Positions 37,234-45,806 of a stretch of DNA of 56,229 nucleotides are shown here, piece after piece. The DNA comes from Bacteroidales bacterium 6E (lineage in GTDB: Bacteria > Bacteroidota > Bacteroidia > Bacteroidales > Prolixibacteraceae), in the NCBI GenBank assembly GCA_001270045.2, contig DF970678.1, positions 1-56,229 of the forward strand, in the 5' to 3' direction. The translations under genes and the position numbers were made by a program. The notes beneath the pieces were generated by a model. The model did no database searches and had not been told where the DNA came from. It was given only the letters and a program-made list of their open reading frames with translations. Position 1 is the first letter of the stretch. Each line of letters opens with the position of its first letter.

Positions 37234-37844
37234 TTTTTCCTTTTTAGAAGTTTTTTTAAATAAAGAATCCTTTCGTCAGGTTCGGAAGCTTGCATTAAGA
37301 AACGGACTACTGCAATATTGACTGCTCCGGCGTCGATAACCGGCTGGATATTCTCTGGGAAAATTCCACCAATAGCAACTACCGGGACATTGGAAAATCC
37401 AATTACCTCCTTTAATAAAGCGATGCCAACGGGTTGGTCGGGTTTAGACTTAGCATTAGTTGGATAAATAGGACCAAAACCAATGTAATCAGGTTTTTTT
37501 AACAATGCTTCCCTGGCCTGTTCAAGAGAATGAGTTGAAAGGCCAATTTTCATATCACCAACTATTTTACGAGCTTCTTCAATTAGAAAATCATCCTGTC
37601 CCAAATGAAGATAATCCGCTTCACAAATTAAGGCAATGTCAGGACGGTCGTTAATTACAAATTTAGTTTGGGTACCCCTGGTTATTGAACGGATTTCTTT
37701 TCCAATCCTTATCAATTCTTTATCGGAAAGATTTTTCTCACGGAGTTGCAGCATTCTTACACCATAAGAAACACATTTTTCAGTGAAAGTACGATATGGT
37801 AATACAGGATTGGTGATTATTGCATAAATTCCAATCTTGTCCAT
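37230..37844 (-). CDS. thiE: Thiamine-phosphate synthase ThiE
   Basis: A 204-residue TIM-barrel enzyme that joins HMP-PP and thiazole phosphate. Motifs are MLQLREKNLSDKEL (about 32-45), FVINDRPDIAL (about 61-71), LHLGQDD (about 77-83), IGLSTHSLEQA, YIGFGPIYPTNAKS (about 118-131) and VVAIGGIFPENI (about 155-166). The stop codon of thi4 is one base from its start. Confidence 0.93.
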   Translation of the reverse strand: MDKIGIYAIITNPVLPYRTFTEKCVSYGVRMLQLREKNLSDKELIRIGKEIRSITRGTQTKFVINDRPDIALICEADYLHLGQDDFLIEEARKIVGDMKIGLSTHSLEQAREALLKKPDYIGFGPIYPTNAKSKPDQPVGIALLKEVIGFSNVPVVAIGGIFPENIQPVIDAGAVNIAVVRFLMQASEPDERILYLKKLLKRKK

Positions 37845-37845
37845 A

Positions 37846-38616
37846 TTATTTGTTTAGTTGGTTCATTATTAAGGCTGCGACTTTTTCACCAGACAAAAGC
37901 ATTCCCCCAAAAATAGGTCCCATCCTGAAACCGCCACTAACGCCATTCGCTGCCATACCAGAGACGTATAATCCAGGGAAGATTTCTTTTGTATTTTCAA
38001 CAGTTGTACGTTCGGCTTCATCGATTGACAATGACCGTTCTCCCTGGACTTTACCAGAAACCGTGTTTAGTTGGATATTGTTTTTTCGTTCAAGTATGCG
38101 GGCAATATCGCAATCGTGGCCGGTTCCGTCAATAACAGCTTTAGCCATTATCACCAGGGGATCGACGTGAAGTCTTTCGCGGTGTACCGGAGCCCAGTTT
38201 AGTACAATGCCCGATACTTTATTGTTGTGGAAAACAACATCTTCGACCGATGTACAGTTAAAAATTCTTGCTCCAGCTTTGCCGGCATGATAAATAAGCG
38301 AAGACGTTGCTTGTACAGAATCCAGTGTATAGTAATCGCCCTCGTAATGGGTATAATCAATTTTGAACTCATCAAGTATTTGTAATGCTCCTTTTTGTAC
38401 CACAATCTCATTAAACATCATGGCACCGCCCCACATTCCTCCTCCAGGGGCCAATTTTCTTTCGAACATGGCCACTTTTAAGCCCTTTTTTGCTAAATAG
38501 TAAGCAGCAACCAGACCTGACGGGCCTCCGCCAACAATAGCTACATCAACCGATAAACTCTCTTTGATTTTTTTAAAATAGGAATCGATAATTCCTGAAG
38601 ATACAATTTGTTCCAT
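37846..38616 (-). CDS. thi4: Thi4-type thiazole synthase, His (sulfide-dependent) class
   Basis: A 256-residue FAD/NAD-fold enzyme: VDVAIVGGGPSGLVAAYYLA (about 23-42), ERKLAPGGGMWGGAMMFNE and SGGFRMGPIFGGMLLSG near the end. The key residue lies at ERLHVDPL (about 146-153): it is His where suicidal eukaryotic Thi4 has the sulfur-donor Cys. His-type Thi4 proteins use free sulfide catalytically and are typical of anaerobes. This replaces the usual ThiG/ThiS/ThiH set, which is not present. It is first in the operon, behind a TPP riboswitch. Confidence 0.92.
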   Translation of the reverse strand: MEQIVSSGIIDSYFKKIKESLSVDVAIVGGGPSGLVAAYYLAKKGLKVAMFERKLAPGGGMWGGAMMFNEIVVQKGALQILDEFKIDYTHYEGDYYTLDSVQATSSLIYHAGKAGARIFNCTSVEDVVFHNNKVSGIVLNWAPVHRERLHVDPLVIMAKAVIDGTGHDCDIARILERKNNIQLNTVSGKVQGERSLSIDEAERTTVENTKEIFPGLYVSGMAANGVSGGFRMGPIFGGMLLSGEKVAALIMNQLNK

Positions 38617-38620
38617 AAAA

Positions 38621-38658
38621 CTGTTTATTTAAGTTAATATTCAACTACAAATAAACAG
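38621..38658 (-). promoter_or_regulatory. Riboswitch expression-platform hairpin before thi4
   Basis: A perfect 10-base inverted repeat, CTGTTTATTT (38621-38630) and AAATAAACAG (38649-38658), lies between the TPP aptamer and the thi4 start codon (38614-38616). On the transcript it ends 4 bases before AUG and is followed by UUUU. It could hide the ribosome-binding region or act as a weak terminator when TPP is bound. Confidence 0.65.
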
Positions 38659-38677
38659 GGGTATGAATGCATACTTA

Positions 38678-38752
38678 ACTTCCCTACGCTGGCATTACCC
38701 GGATCAGGTTAAAGGGTATGATCTCAGCCTTTAAATAAAGGCACCCCTAGTT
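38678..38752 (-). ncRNA. TPP riboswitch (THI element)
   Basis: Read on the minus strand, the segment has the core CTGAGATCATACCC, then TTTAACCTGATCCGGGTAA and TGCCAGCGTAGGGAAG, preceded by ACTAGGGGTGCC. These are the conserved P2/J2-3 and P4/P5 sequences of the THI element. It lies 62 bases upstream of thi4 and should repress the thi operon when thiamine pyrophosphate is ample. Confidence 0.96.
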
Positions 38753-38945
38753 TATTTTTATAAAATAAGCTCTTTTTAATTAGCTACGCGATAAAAGTAT
38801 TCAAAATTCATAAACATTGGTATGTTTTATTAAAAAGTTTAGTTTCTATTTTTGAAGACAATGGTGCCTATGTGATTTTTTATCATGAATATCAGTAACA
38901 TTGGGTTGTTGACAGAGAATACTAATGAAGTCATTTATTTACATT

Positions 38946-39764
38946 TCACATAGTAATTTTTAAATGTATCATATACTGAACATCTAGCTTGTCAGAGAAA
39001 CAGGCCTTGATTTTATTGGGTAAACTAAGAGAAAGTCCTTCAACTTTGAAAGTGTGATAAGTACCTACCAATTGTATATTCTGATGCCAGCTACAGATAA
39101 CGGATTTATCTTTGAGCCCCCACTTGAAACAAGAATTGAATTGTATCCCTGATTTTCGAATCACATCATTGGCTATTTGAACGCCCTTGGGCGAAGTAAC
39201 ATCGAAGAACAATTCAGCCCCGGGAAATTTAGATACGACTTCCAATAAGAACTTTCTAATTTGCTGTTCTTCAAAATAGACGAATACCCCTGTTGATATT
39301 AACAATACATGGTTTCCTTTAATACTGTCCATCCAGTCAGGCTCTAGAAATGATGAAGCAATAAATTTCCGATGAGGTGTTTCTTCCAGAAATCGTTTGC
39401 GTAATGTAATGACATCGGGTAAGTCTAAATCGAACCATTGTATCTGCTTGTTGTTTATCCGTTCGTACGTGGTGTCCAATCCACAGCCAATATTTACAAT
39501 GGTTGCATTGGGGTACTGCTCAATAAAGGCTTTTATTACCCTGTCAAACCTCATGCAACGGGCAATCCACGCTATCTGACTTATTTCTGTTACATTTTTG
39601 TCCAACTGCCGAAAATCAAAATCAATGGAACGAATAATTTTCTCAGCTACATGGTCGGTTAATAGCGGTTTCTTTTTAGCTGTTTCCTTTGCGCGTGCCC
39701 ATACCGGCATAAACAAAGTTTGCTGGATGCTACCTAATTGCGCATCTGTTTTATTGTTTATCAT
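38946..39764 (-). CDS. Leucine carboxyl methyltransferase (LCM) family O-methyltransferase
   Basis: A 272-residue SAM-dependent methyltransferase of the LCM/TcmP-like group. It has RCMRFDRVIKAFIEQYPNA followed by IVNIGCGLDTTYERI (motif I, about 90-104), WFDLDLPDVITLRKRFL (motif II, about 111-127) and LLISTGVFVYFEEQQI (about 155-170). The substrate is unknown. It is 15 bases downstream of the YkgJ-like gene on the same strand. Confidence 0.88.
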   Translation of the reverse strand: MINNKTDAQLGSIQQTLFMPVWARAKETAKKKPLLTDHVAEKIIRSIDFDFRQLDKNVTEISQIAWIARCMRFDRVIKAFIEQYPNATIVNIGCGLDTTYERINNKQIQWFDLDLPDVITLRKRFLEETPHRKFIASSFLEPDWMDSIKGNHVLLISTGVFVYFEEQQIRKFLLEVVSKFPGAELFFDVTSPKGVQIANDVIRKSGIQFNSCFKWGLKDKSVICSWHQNIQLVGTYHTFKVEGLSLSLPNKIKACFSDKLDVQYMIHLKITM

Positions 39765-39779
39765 TCTGAAAGGTTTTTC

Positions 39780-40229
39780 TTAGTGAAATTTGATATGGAA
39801 ATGATGAGTCCATATCTTAACAAGTTCTTGTCCGGCTGAGGAATTCCATTCCTTTTCAATATCAAGATGGCACTTAATACCTTCTCCTTTCCGGCTATGG
39901 TGACAAAACCTACATTCCAGAGGTTGAAGTCCGGTATTATACAGCTCGCATAAGTTGTCTTTTAAAAAAGTACAACTGTTGTGTGAAAAAATCTGTAAAG
40001 CAAAGTTGCCTTCATTCCCTTTGAAAGCAGGAGACAAAACCCCAAAAGTAAAGTCAGGAGAAAGCTCAAGCATCATCCGGTAACCTAATCCAATATTTAG
40101 AACGGCTTCAGCTTCTTTTACTGTCCACCAGCCAGGTCGACAGCAATAATTCGTGCATACTTCGCATGAACATGGCTCAGATGGAGGATATTTTTCGGCA
40201 AGCGTTATATACTTATCTGTACAATTCAT
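39780..40229 (-). CDS. YkgJ-like cysteine-cluster protein
   Basis: A 149-residue protein with many cysteines: CSCEVCTNYCCRPGWW (about 18-33), FSHNSCTFLKDNLCELY (about 81-97) and QPLECRFCHHSR (about 101-112). This resembles the YkgJ/zinc- or iron-chelating CxxCx(n)CC family, of unclear role. It begins the two-gene operon with the LCM methyltransferase. Confidence 0.65.
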   Translation of the reverse strand: MNCTDKYITLAEKYPPSEPCSCEVCTNYCCRPGWWTVKEAEAVLNIGLGYRMMLELSPDFTFGVLSPAFKGNEGNFALQIFSHNSCTFLKDNLCELYNTGLQPLECRFCHHSRKGEGIKCHLDIEKEWNSSAGQELVKIWTHHFHIKFH

Positions 40230-40403
40230 GTTTTATTTTTTACGCCCATTAATACTGAATCTTAATAAGCCAAGAATAAAATACACTGACATATTTTTAA
40301 TACTTCTACTTTTGGCTTATTTCTTATCATTTGCGTCATTTTTGTTGCTATACAAATTTATTTTGGTGAAATTTGGCTTGAAATAGTGAACGTTCATCAT
40401 TTT

Positions 40404-41180
40404 ATGGCAAAGAATTTAACCCAACTGGATGCAAAACATAAACAGAATGCAGATTCTCATATTTGTGCTGTTACCGAGGATGACTATGATAGAATAGCTC
40501 CTTATATCCGATTATTGGAAAGGGTATCAGAGATTGAAAAGAGTACTATGACGGTTTTTGATATGCACCGGAAACGTTACCTTTTAAAAAGCACCAAGTT
40601 TAAAGAGATGTTAGGTTACACAAACCCTGAAGATCTAGATAATGATGATATGGAGCTTTTTCACAAACTAATACATCCCGATGATTTACCCTTTTTTTTG
40701 GAAACAGAGAATATGGCTCACGAATTTTTTAATGATTTATCAGCAGCTGAAAAGAAAGATTATAAAATGGTATATGATTTTAGGGTAAAGAATACAGCAG
40801 GTATTTATATGCGGTTCATTCATCAATTTGCAGTTCTTGAGCAAGACAAGAATGGTAAATCTTGGTTAGTACTTATAATTACTTACTTAATCTCGGAAAG
40901 AGCTCAAAGCACTCCATTACAAAGAAGAATGATAAATATGCAAACAGGGAAATTGCACTTGTTTAATGATGACGATATTAATTCAGACAAGATGCTCACA
41001 GATAGGGAAATTGAAGTGTTAAAGTTGATCTCGCAAGGACAAGACAGCCAGAATATCGCAAGCAAGCTCTTTATTAGTGTAAATACTGTAAATAACCATC
41101 GTCAGAAGATTTTACGTAAAACCAAAACAGAGAATACGACCCAAGCATTGCTTTACGCTAAGTGGATTGGGATTATATAA
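40404..41180 (+). CDS. PAS-domain LuxR-type transcriptional regulator
   Basis: A 258-residue regulator. A PAS-like domain spans about residues 50-165 (FDMHRKRYLLKSTKFKEMLG, LIHPDDLPFFLE, FRVKNTAGIYMRFIHQFAVL). The C-terminal LuxR helix-turn-helix is LTDREIEVLKLISQGQDSQN followed by IASKLFISVNTVNNHRQKIL (about 196-235). ATG 40404 is preferred over GTG 40386. It has no partner gene beside it, so its targets are unknown. Confidence 0.88.
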   Translation: MAKNLTQLDAKHKQNADSHICAVTEDDYDRIAPYIRLLERVSEIEKSTMTVFDMHRKRYLLKSTKFKEMLGYTNPEDLDNDDMELFHKLIHPDDLPFFLETENMAHEFFNDLSAAEKKDYKMVYDFRVKNTAGIYMRFIHQFAVLEQDKNGKSWLVLIITYLISERAQSTPLQRRMINMQTGKLHLFNDDDINSDKMLTDREIEVLKLISQGQDSQNIASKLFISVNTVNNHRQKILRKTKTENTTQALLYAKWIGII

Positions 41181-41199
41181 ACATAAATATTTCGCAATT

Positions 41200-41312
41200 T
41201 AAGTTTTCTCTTTTTTGCTTCTGCATTCATTAACTTCAGCACAGCTTCGTAATCTTCAGCCATAAAGTTCCACACCTCTCTGCCAGGATCACTTTGTCTG
41301 CGCACGGGGATG
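41200..41312 (-). pseudogene. Gene-tail remnant (copy 1)
   Basis: On the minus strand one frame reads SDPGREVWNFMAEDYEAVLK then LMNAEAKKRKLK. A diverged relative occurs at 48228-48325 (HPSGEISNFLLEDFEAVLKF). Both lack an upstream coding frame, so they look like 3' remnants of a related gene that I cannot name. The remnant overlaps the last codons of the small secreted-protein gene in another frame. Confidence 0.4.
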
Positions 41313-41555
41313 ACTTGTCTTTATACCTCTGTCGTTTTTAAATTCTTTTTCCACTGGATAGCTCAACTGATGTAAAAACAAATTCACGGACTTTCTGGCA
41401 AGGACGGCATTTATTAAATCAATAGATATAAAAATCCCTCTGACTATTCCTGAAATTAAGTCGTCCCTGGTTAATGAAACAGGTTCCTGTCCTGACACAA
41501 AAAGAGCAACTCTCAGTGCCAGGAACAGGAACATTATCTGCATCACGGTTTTCAT
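41289..41555 (-). CDS. Small secreted protein after the RND pump gene
   Basis: An 88-residue protein with a probable signal peptide (MQIMFLFLALRVALFVSGQ) and a short helical remainder (LISGIVRGIFISIDLINAVL). It starts 12 bases after the RND pump gene and likely shares its transcript. No family was recognised. Its last residues (HPRAQTK) run into the gene-tail remnant in a different frame, so it could be a frameshifted longer gene. Confidence 0.45.
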   Translation of the reverse strand: MKTVMQIMFLFLALRVALFVSGQEPVSLTRDDLISGIVRGIFISIDLINAVLARKSVNLFLHQLSYPVEKEFKNDRGIKTSHPRAQTK

Positions 41556-41567
41556 GGCTTTCTGGCG

Positions 41568-44500
41568 TTATAAGTTTTCCGAGCTTAACTGTAACCGTGA
41601 TGCATCTCTTTTCCAAAACCTTTTTATACTAACTTTTATCTGCTCTGCAACCTGATAAACTACAGGCACAACAATGAGCGTAAGCAACATAGAACTCGAC
41701 AAACCACCAATCAATACCCAGGCCAGCCCGTTTTTCCAAACAGAACCGGGTCCTGTTGCCAACGCAATAGGTAGCATGGCAATAATCATTGAGAAAGTAG
41801 TCATCAAAATCGGACGCAACCGGATATGAGTTGCTTTCAGTAAAGCGTCAACTGTTGAAAGACCTTCTTTTTTGCTGTGATTGGTGAAATCGACGACCAG
41901 AATGGCATTTTTGGCTACCAGCCCCATAAGCATAATCAGCCCCATGATAGTAATTATACTCAGGTTATTTCCGGTAAGAGCCAATCCCAGCAAGGCGCCT
42001 ACCATTGCCAATGGAATGGTGCACAACACGACCAGCGGATGTAAATACGATTCGTACAGTACTACCATCAGCAGGTAAATGAAAATGATTGATGCCAGAA
42101 GTGCAAAACCCAGGCTGCCAAATGAATCGGATTGTGCTTTCAGGTCGCCTTCGTATGCAATAGATACTTCCTTCGGAAAAGAGACGGATTTTAGCCGCTG
42201 TTGAATATCATTACCAACATCGCCAAGTGCACGTCCAAAAACCTGCGATTGCACGGTTATACTTGGCACCCGGTCGTCACGCTCAATTTTTGATGCACCT
42301 ATATCGTTACGAATATTTGCAAATTGGTCTAAACGGATAAGCTTCCCTGTATTATTTAGGAAAGAGAGCGATGCTACGTCTGTTATATTTTGCCTGTTAA
42401 ACTGGTCGTATCTCAAATTAATATCGTACTCATATTCCCCGTCCCGAAATTTTGCATCGTTGTTGCCACTGAAGGCTATCTGCATGGTGGCGCCTACTAC
42501 ATCCATGGTCAACCCTAAATCCGCCATCTTTTGCCTGTCGATTGAAACAAGGAGTTCCGGGCTTGGCTCTCCTGTTGAAAGTTTAACATCGGATGTACCA
42601 GATACTTTTTTTGTTTCACCAAGAACAATATTGGCATATTTTATTAATGTATCCGGATTAGCACATTTCACAGCAATTTGCACAGGCACCTGGTCGGAAC
42701 CGCCGATGGGGCTTACAATGCTGGTTACAAATTTAACCCCGGCTACTTTGGATGAAAGCTCATTCTTTAGCAGTTGTGCATATAAAGAAGCAGCGTATTC
42801 CCTTTGTTCTTTTGAAACCAGCTTAAGCGTAATTTCTGCCTTGTTTGCACCCGATGATATGTCGGTAAAATCGGAAGTTCCGCCGACCTGTGCCAGTACA
42901 TTGGCAACTTCAGGCTTATTGAGCAGGATTTTTTCTACCTGACGAACGGCTGAATTGGTCTGTTCAATGGTAGCGTATTTAGGCAACTCCATCTGAATAA
43001 TAACTTCTCCACGGTCGCCCATATCGATAAATTCACTCCCGATAAATCCCATTGGGATAAGGGTTACTGAGGCAAGAAATAAAAGTGTGGCCGAAGCTAT
43101 AACAATAAACTTATGGGATAATGACCACCGCAAAAAATGCTGCAGCCACAAGGAAAAACTGTTGATAGACGACTCGAAGGCGTCGATAATCTTTTTTAGA
43201 AACGAATTATTCTTAATATGCTCCAATTTTGCAATGCGTGAAGCCAGTAAAGGTGTAAGTGTAAACGAAACAAAAAGACTAATGAGCGTTGCTACCACAA
43301 TAACCAGAGAGAACTGCCGGATTACCCCCGATACAATATTCTGTACCAACGACATGGGCAGGAATACGGATACGTCAACCAGTGTTATGGAAAGAGCTGT
43401 AAAACCAATCTCATTGCGCCCGATAATCGATGCAGAGATTCTATCTTTCCCCTTCTCGATGTGGCGGTAGATATTTTCGATTACAACAATGGAGTCGTCC
43501 ACAAGAATACCGACCGAAAGAGACAGAGCAAGCAGCGACATCATATTCAGGGAAAAGTCCAGTAAATACATGGCAATAAATGTGGAAACAATGGAAGCCG
43601 GGATTGCCACAATAACAATAAACGAATTGCGAAGGCTATGAAGGAATACCAGCATGACCAATGCAACGAGCAATACCGCCAGTAATAAGTCGCTTATTAC
43701 GGCATCTGCCGATTCAAGGGTAAATACCGACTGGTCGCTGGTTATATCGAATTTTAAACCATAACCGGAATAGCTCTCTTCCAACAGATCAAGCTTTTTC
43801 TTGACAAGACTGCTTACTTCTACTGTGTTTGCATCGCCTTGCTTTTTCAATTGCATGCTTATTACATCGGTTTGGTTATACCTGTTGATATTGAGGGTTT
43901 CTTTTCGTGTATCAGAGACTTCGGCAATATCTTTTACCCGGATAGGAGAATTATCGGGGCTATTTGCAATAATCAGGTTCTCAATGTCGGTTACCGTCTT
44001 ATATTTACCCGATAGGCGAACCGGAATTTGTTGTCTGGGGTTTTTAATTTTCCCTGTGGGATAATCCATGTTGGCATAGAGTAGGGCATAGTTCACCTGG
44101 AGTAGTGATAATTTATATTTTTCCAGTTTTGCGGCATTTACATTAACCTGTATTTCCCTTTCCTCGCCCCCCGCAATACTGATTTCGCCAACCCCTTTTA
44201 CTCCACTGAGTTCGGTGCTTATCCGGTGCTTAACCATGTCGTATAATTCCGTTGGGTTTGCGTTCGCCGACACAGTTATATTCATAATAGGAAAGTCGCT
44301 CATCCCGAATGTTGAGATTGTAGGCGTTGTAGCATCATCGGGCAATTGGGATTGTACTGCATTCACTTTCCGTTGGACTATATCAGTGATTTCATCAATA
44401 TCCGCTGAAGCTTTAAATTGCATGATGATATAGGAGATATTTTCCTGCGAATAGGATTTAATATTATCGATGTTCTCGGTTGTGGAAACCGCGTCTTCAA

Positions 44501-44699
44501 TCTTTTTAGTTACGGAATTTTCCACTTCGGACGATGAAGCACCCGGGTATGTTGTAACAATTGTAAGTGCAGGCATAGCGAAGTTAGGCAATAACTCGTA
44601 GTTCAGTTTTTGATAGCTGAAAATTCCAAGAAATGCCAGTGCCGCAAAAATGACTACGATGAGCGTAGGACGTTTTATGGATAATTCTGTTATGTTCAT
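41568..44699 (-). CDS. RND efflux pump, AcrB/MdtC-like
   Basis: A 1043-residue inner-membrane RND transporter, full length for the HAE1 family. It starts NITELSIKRPTLIVVIFAAL with TM1. The proton-relay Asp pair is in SLSVGILVDDSIVVIENIYR (about 396-415). Two large periplasmic loops and the second-half IMGLIMLMGLVAKNAILVVD segment (about 927-946) are intact. With the membrane fusion and TolC-like genes it forms a tripartite exporter, probably for drugs or other toxic compounds. It is 11 bases downstream of the MFP gene. Confidence 0.96.
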   Translation of the reverse strand: MNITELSIKRPTLIVVIFAALAFLGIFSYQKLNYELLPNFAMPALTIVTTYPGASSSEVENSVTKKIEDAVSTTENIDNIKSYSQENISYIIMQFKASADIDEITDIVQRKVNAVQSQLPDDATTPTISTFGMSDFPIMNITVSANANPTELYDMVKHRISTELSGVKGVGEISIAGGEEREIQVNVNAAKLEKYKLSLLQVNYALLYANMDYPTGKIKNPRQQIPVRLSGKYKTVTDIENLIIANSPDNSPIRVKDIAEVSDTRKETLNINRYNQTDVISMQLKKQGDANTVEVSSLVKKKLDLLEESYSGYGLKFDITSDQSVFTLESADAVISDLLLAVLLVALVMLVFLHSLRNSFIVIVAIPASIVSTFIAMYLLDFSLNMMSLLALSLSVGILVDDSIVVIENIYRHIEKGKDRISASIIGRNEIGFTALSITLVDVSVFLPMSLVQNIVSGVIRQFSLVIVVATLISLFVSFTLTPLLASRIAKLEHIKNNSFLKKIIDAFESSINSFSLWLQHFLRWSLSHKFIVIASATLLFLASVTLIPMGFIGSEFIDMGDRGEVIIQMELPKYATIEQTNSAVRQVEKILLNKPEVANVLAQVGGTSDFTDISSGANKAEITLKLVSKEQREYAASLYAQLLKNELSSKVAGVKFVTSIVSPIGGSDQVPVQIAVKCANPDTLIKYANIVLGETKKVSGTSDVKLSTGEPSPELLVSIDRQKMADLGLTMDVVGATMQIAFSGNNDAKFRDGEYEYDINLRYDQFNRQNITDVASLSFLNNTGKLIRLDQFANIRNDIGASKIERDDRVPSITVQSQVFGRALGDVGNDIQQRLKSVSFPKEVSIAYEGDLKAQSDSFGSLGFALLASIIFIYLLMVVLYESYLHPLVVLCTIPLAMVGALLGLALTGNNLSIITIMGLIMLMGLVAKNAILVVDFTNHSKKEGLSTVDALLKATHIRLRPILMTTFSMIIAMLPIALATGPGSVWKNGLAWVLIGGLSSSMLLTLIVVPVVYQVAEQIKVSIKRFWKRDASRLQLSSENL

Positions 44700-44710
44700 G
44701 GCTAATTCAA

Positions 44711-45787
44711 TTAATCGTTTTGCATACCTGAAATACTGACTTTTGTATCGTCTTCGAGATTGATTTGACCTGAAAGCACGATTTGTTCCCCTTCGCTGAG
44801 CCCACTTTCAATAAGCGCCTGCGCATTAATAATCTCATTTATTACCACTTTTCGTATTTTCGCCACACCATTTTCAACAACATAAACAGTTGGTTCAAGA
44901 ACACTTCCGACAACACAGTTACGGGGAATGGTTATGTTCTTTTTGTCCTGTTTCAAACTGAGGGTTAATAATCCGTCAGTTCCCGGTATCAATGGCTGGT
45001 CCAGATTGTTTTGTACCTCAGCCTGAACGCGGTAACGCTTCGATTCATCAGGTTTGATACTGACAGTTTTAATGATTCCATTGTAAAGAGTATTCGGATA
45101 TAAATCAGTAGAAATTTTTACCTGTTGACCGGTTTTTACCCGTACAAGGTCGGTTGCATTAAACCATGCAACAAATTTCATTTTCCGGGTATCAACAATG
45201 TCTGCAACAGGAGTTCCCTGAGCTATAAAAGTTCCTTTCTCTATATACCTTTTGCTTACAGTTCCTGAAACAGGCGCCTTGATAAATGAGTTATCGTACT
45301 GCTTTTTTAGAGTGAGATAGGCGCCCTTGGCGTTGGCAAAGGCAAGCCTGGCATCTTCCAATTGCTGGGTCGAAACAGCTTCGCCGGGAGTGAGTTTTTC
45401 AAACCGTTGTAAATCGTTATGAGCTTTTTGCCAGGCAGCTTCTGCACTCTCTAACTGGTACGATAAAATATCGTTTTCGAGCCATGCAATTACTTTTCCT
45501 TCCGTAATGAAAATCCCTTCCTCAACAGAATAATCTTTTACTTTGCCCTGTGCTTCGGAAATGACTGTGACTTCACAGTTTGGCACAAATGTGCCGTGAT
45601 ATGAAATGTCATAAGTAACATCGCTGTACCTGGCCGATACAACAGTTACAGGTACCTCCGATTTCGATTTATTAACCAGATTGATAGTATCTTTTTTACC
45701 GCGTTTTACATCAATCAGTTTGTATGCGGTTCCCGTTATTATTGCCACGGCAATAATAGCTATGCTTATTTTTCCTGAAGTTTTCAT
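44711..45787 (-). CDS. Efflux membrane fusion protein (HlyD/AcrA family)
   Basis: A 358-residue periplasmic adaptor. An N-terminal membrane anchor (ISIAIIAVAIITGTAYKLI) is followed by the first half-lipoyl motif EAQGKVKDYSVEEGIFITEG, a coiled hairpin (LESAEAAWQKAHNDLQRFEK), the second half-lipoyl FIKAPVSGTVSKRYIEKGTF and beta-barrel/membrane-proximal domains. The motif order is complete. It joins the RND pump to the outer-membrane channel. Confidence 0.94.
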   Translation of the reverse strand: MKTSGKISIAIIAVAIITGTAYKLIDVKRGKKDTINLVNKSKSEVPVTVVSARYSDVTYDISYHGTFVPNCEVTVISEAQGKVKDYSVEEGIFITEGKVIAWLENDILSYQLESAEAAWQKAHNDLQRFEKLTPGEAVSTQQLEDARLAFANAKGAYLTLKKQYDNSFIKAPVSGTVSKRYIEKGTFIAQGTPVADIVDTRKMKFVAWFNATDLVRVKTGQQVKISTDLYPNTLYNGIIKTVSIKPDESKRYRVQAEVQNNLDQPLIPGTDGLLTLSLKQDKKNITIPRNCVVGSVLEPTVYVVENGVAKIRKVVINEIINAQALIESGLSEGEQIVLSGQINLEDDTKVSISGMQND

Positions 45788-45806
45788 GTCTTTTATAATC
45801 TATTGG

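Noticed and set aside
40153-40386. A 77-codon plus-strand frame with a hydrophobic tail upstream of the PAS-LuxR gene
   Set aside because: First part lies opposite the YkgJ-like gene, and the hydrophobic tail comes from A/T-rich sequence.
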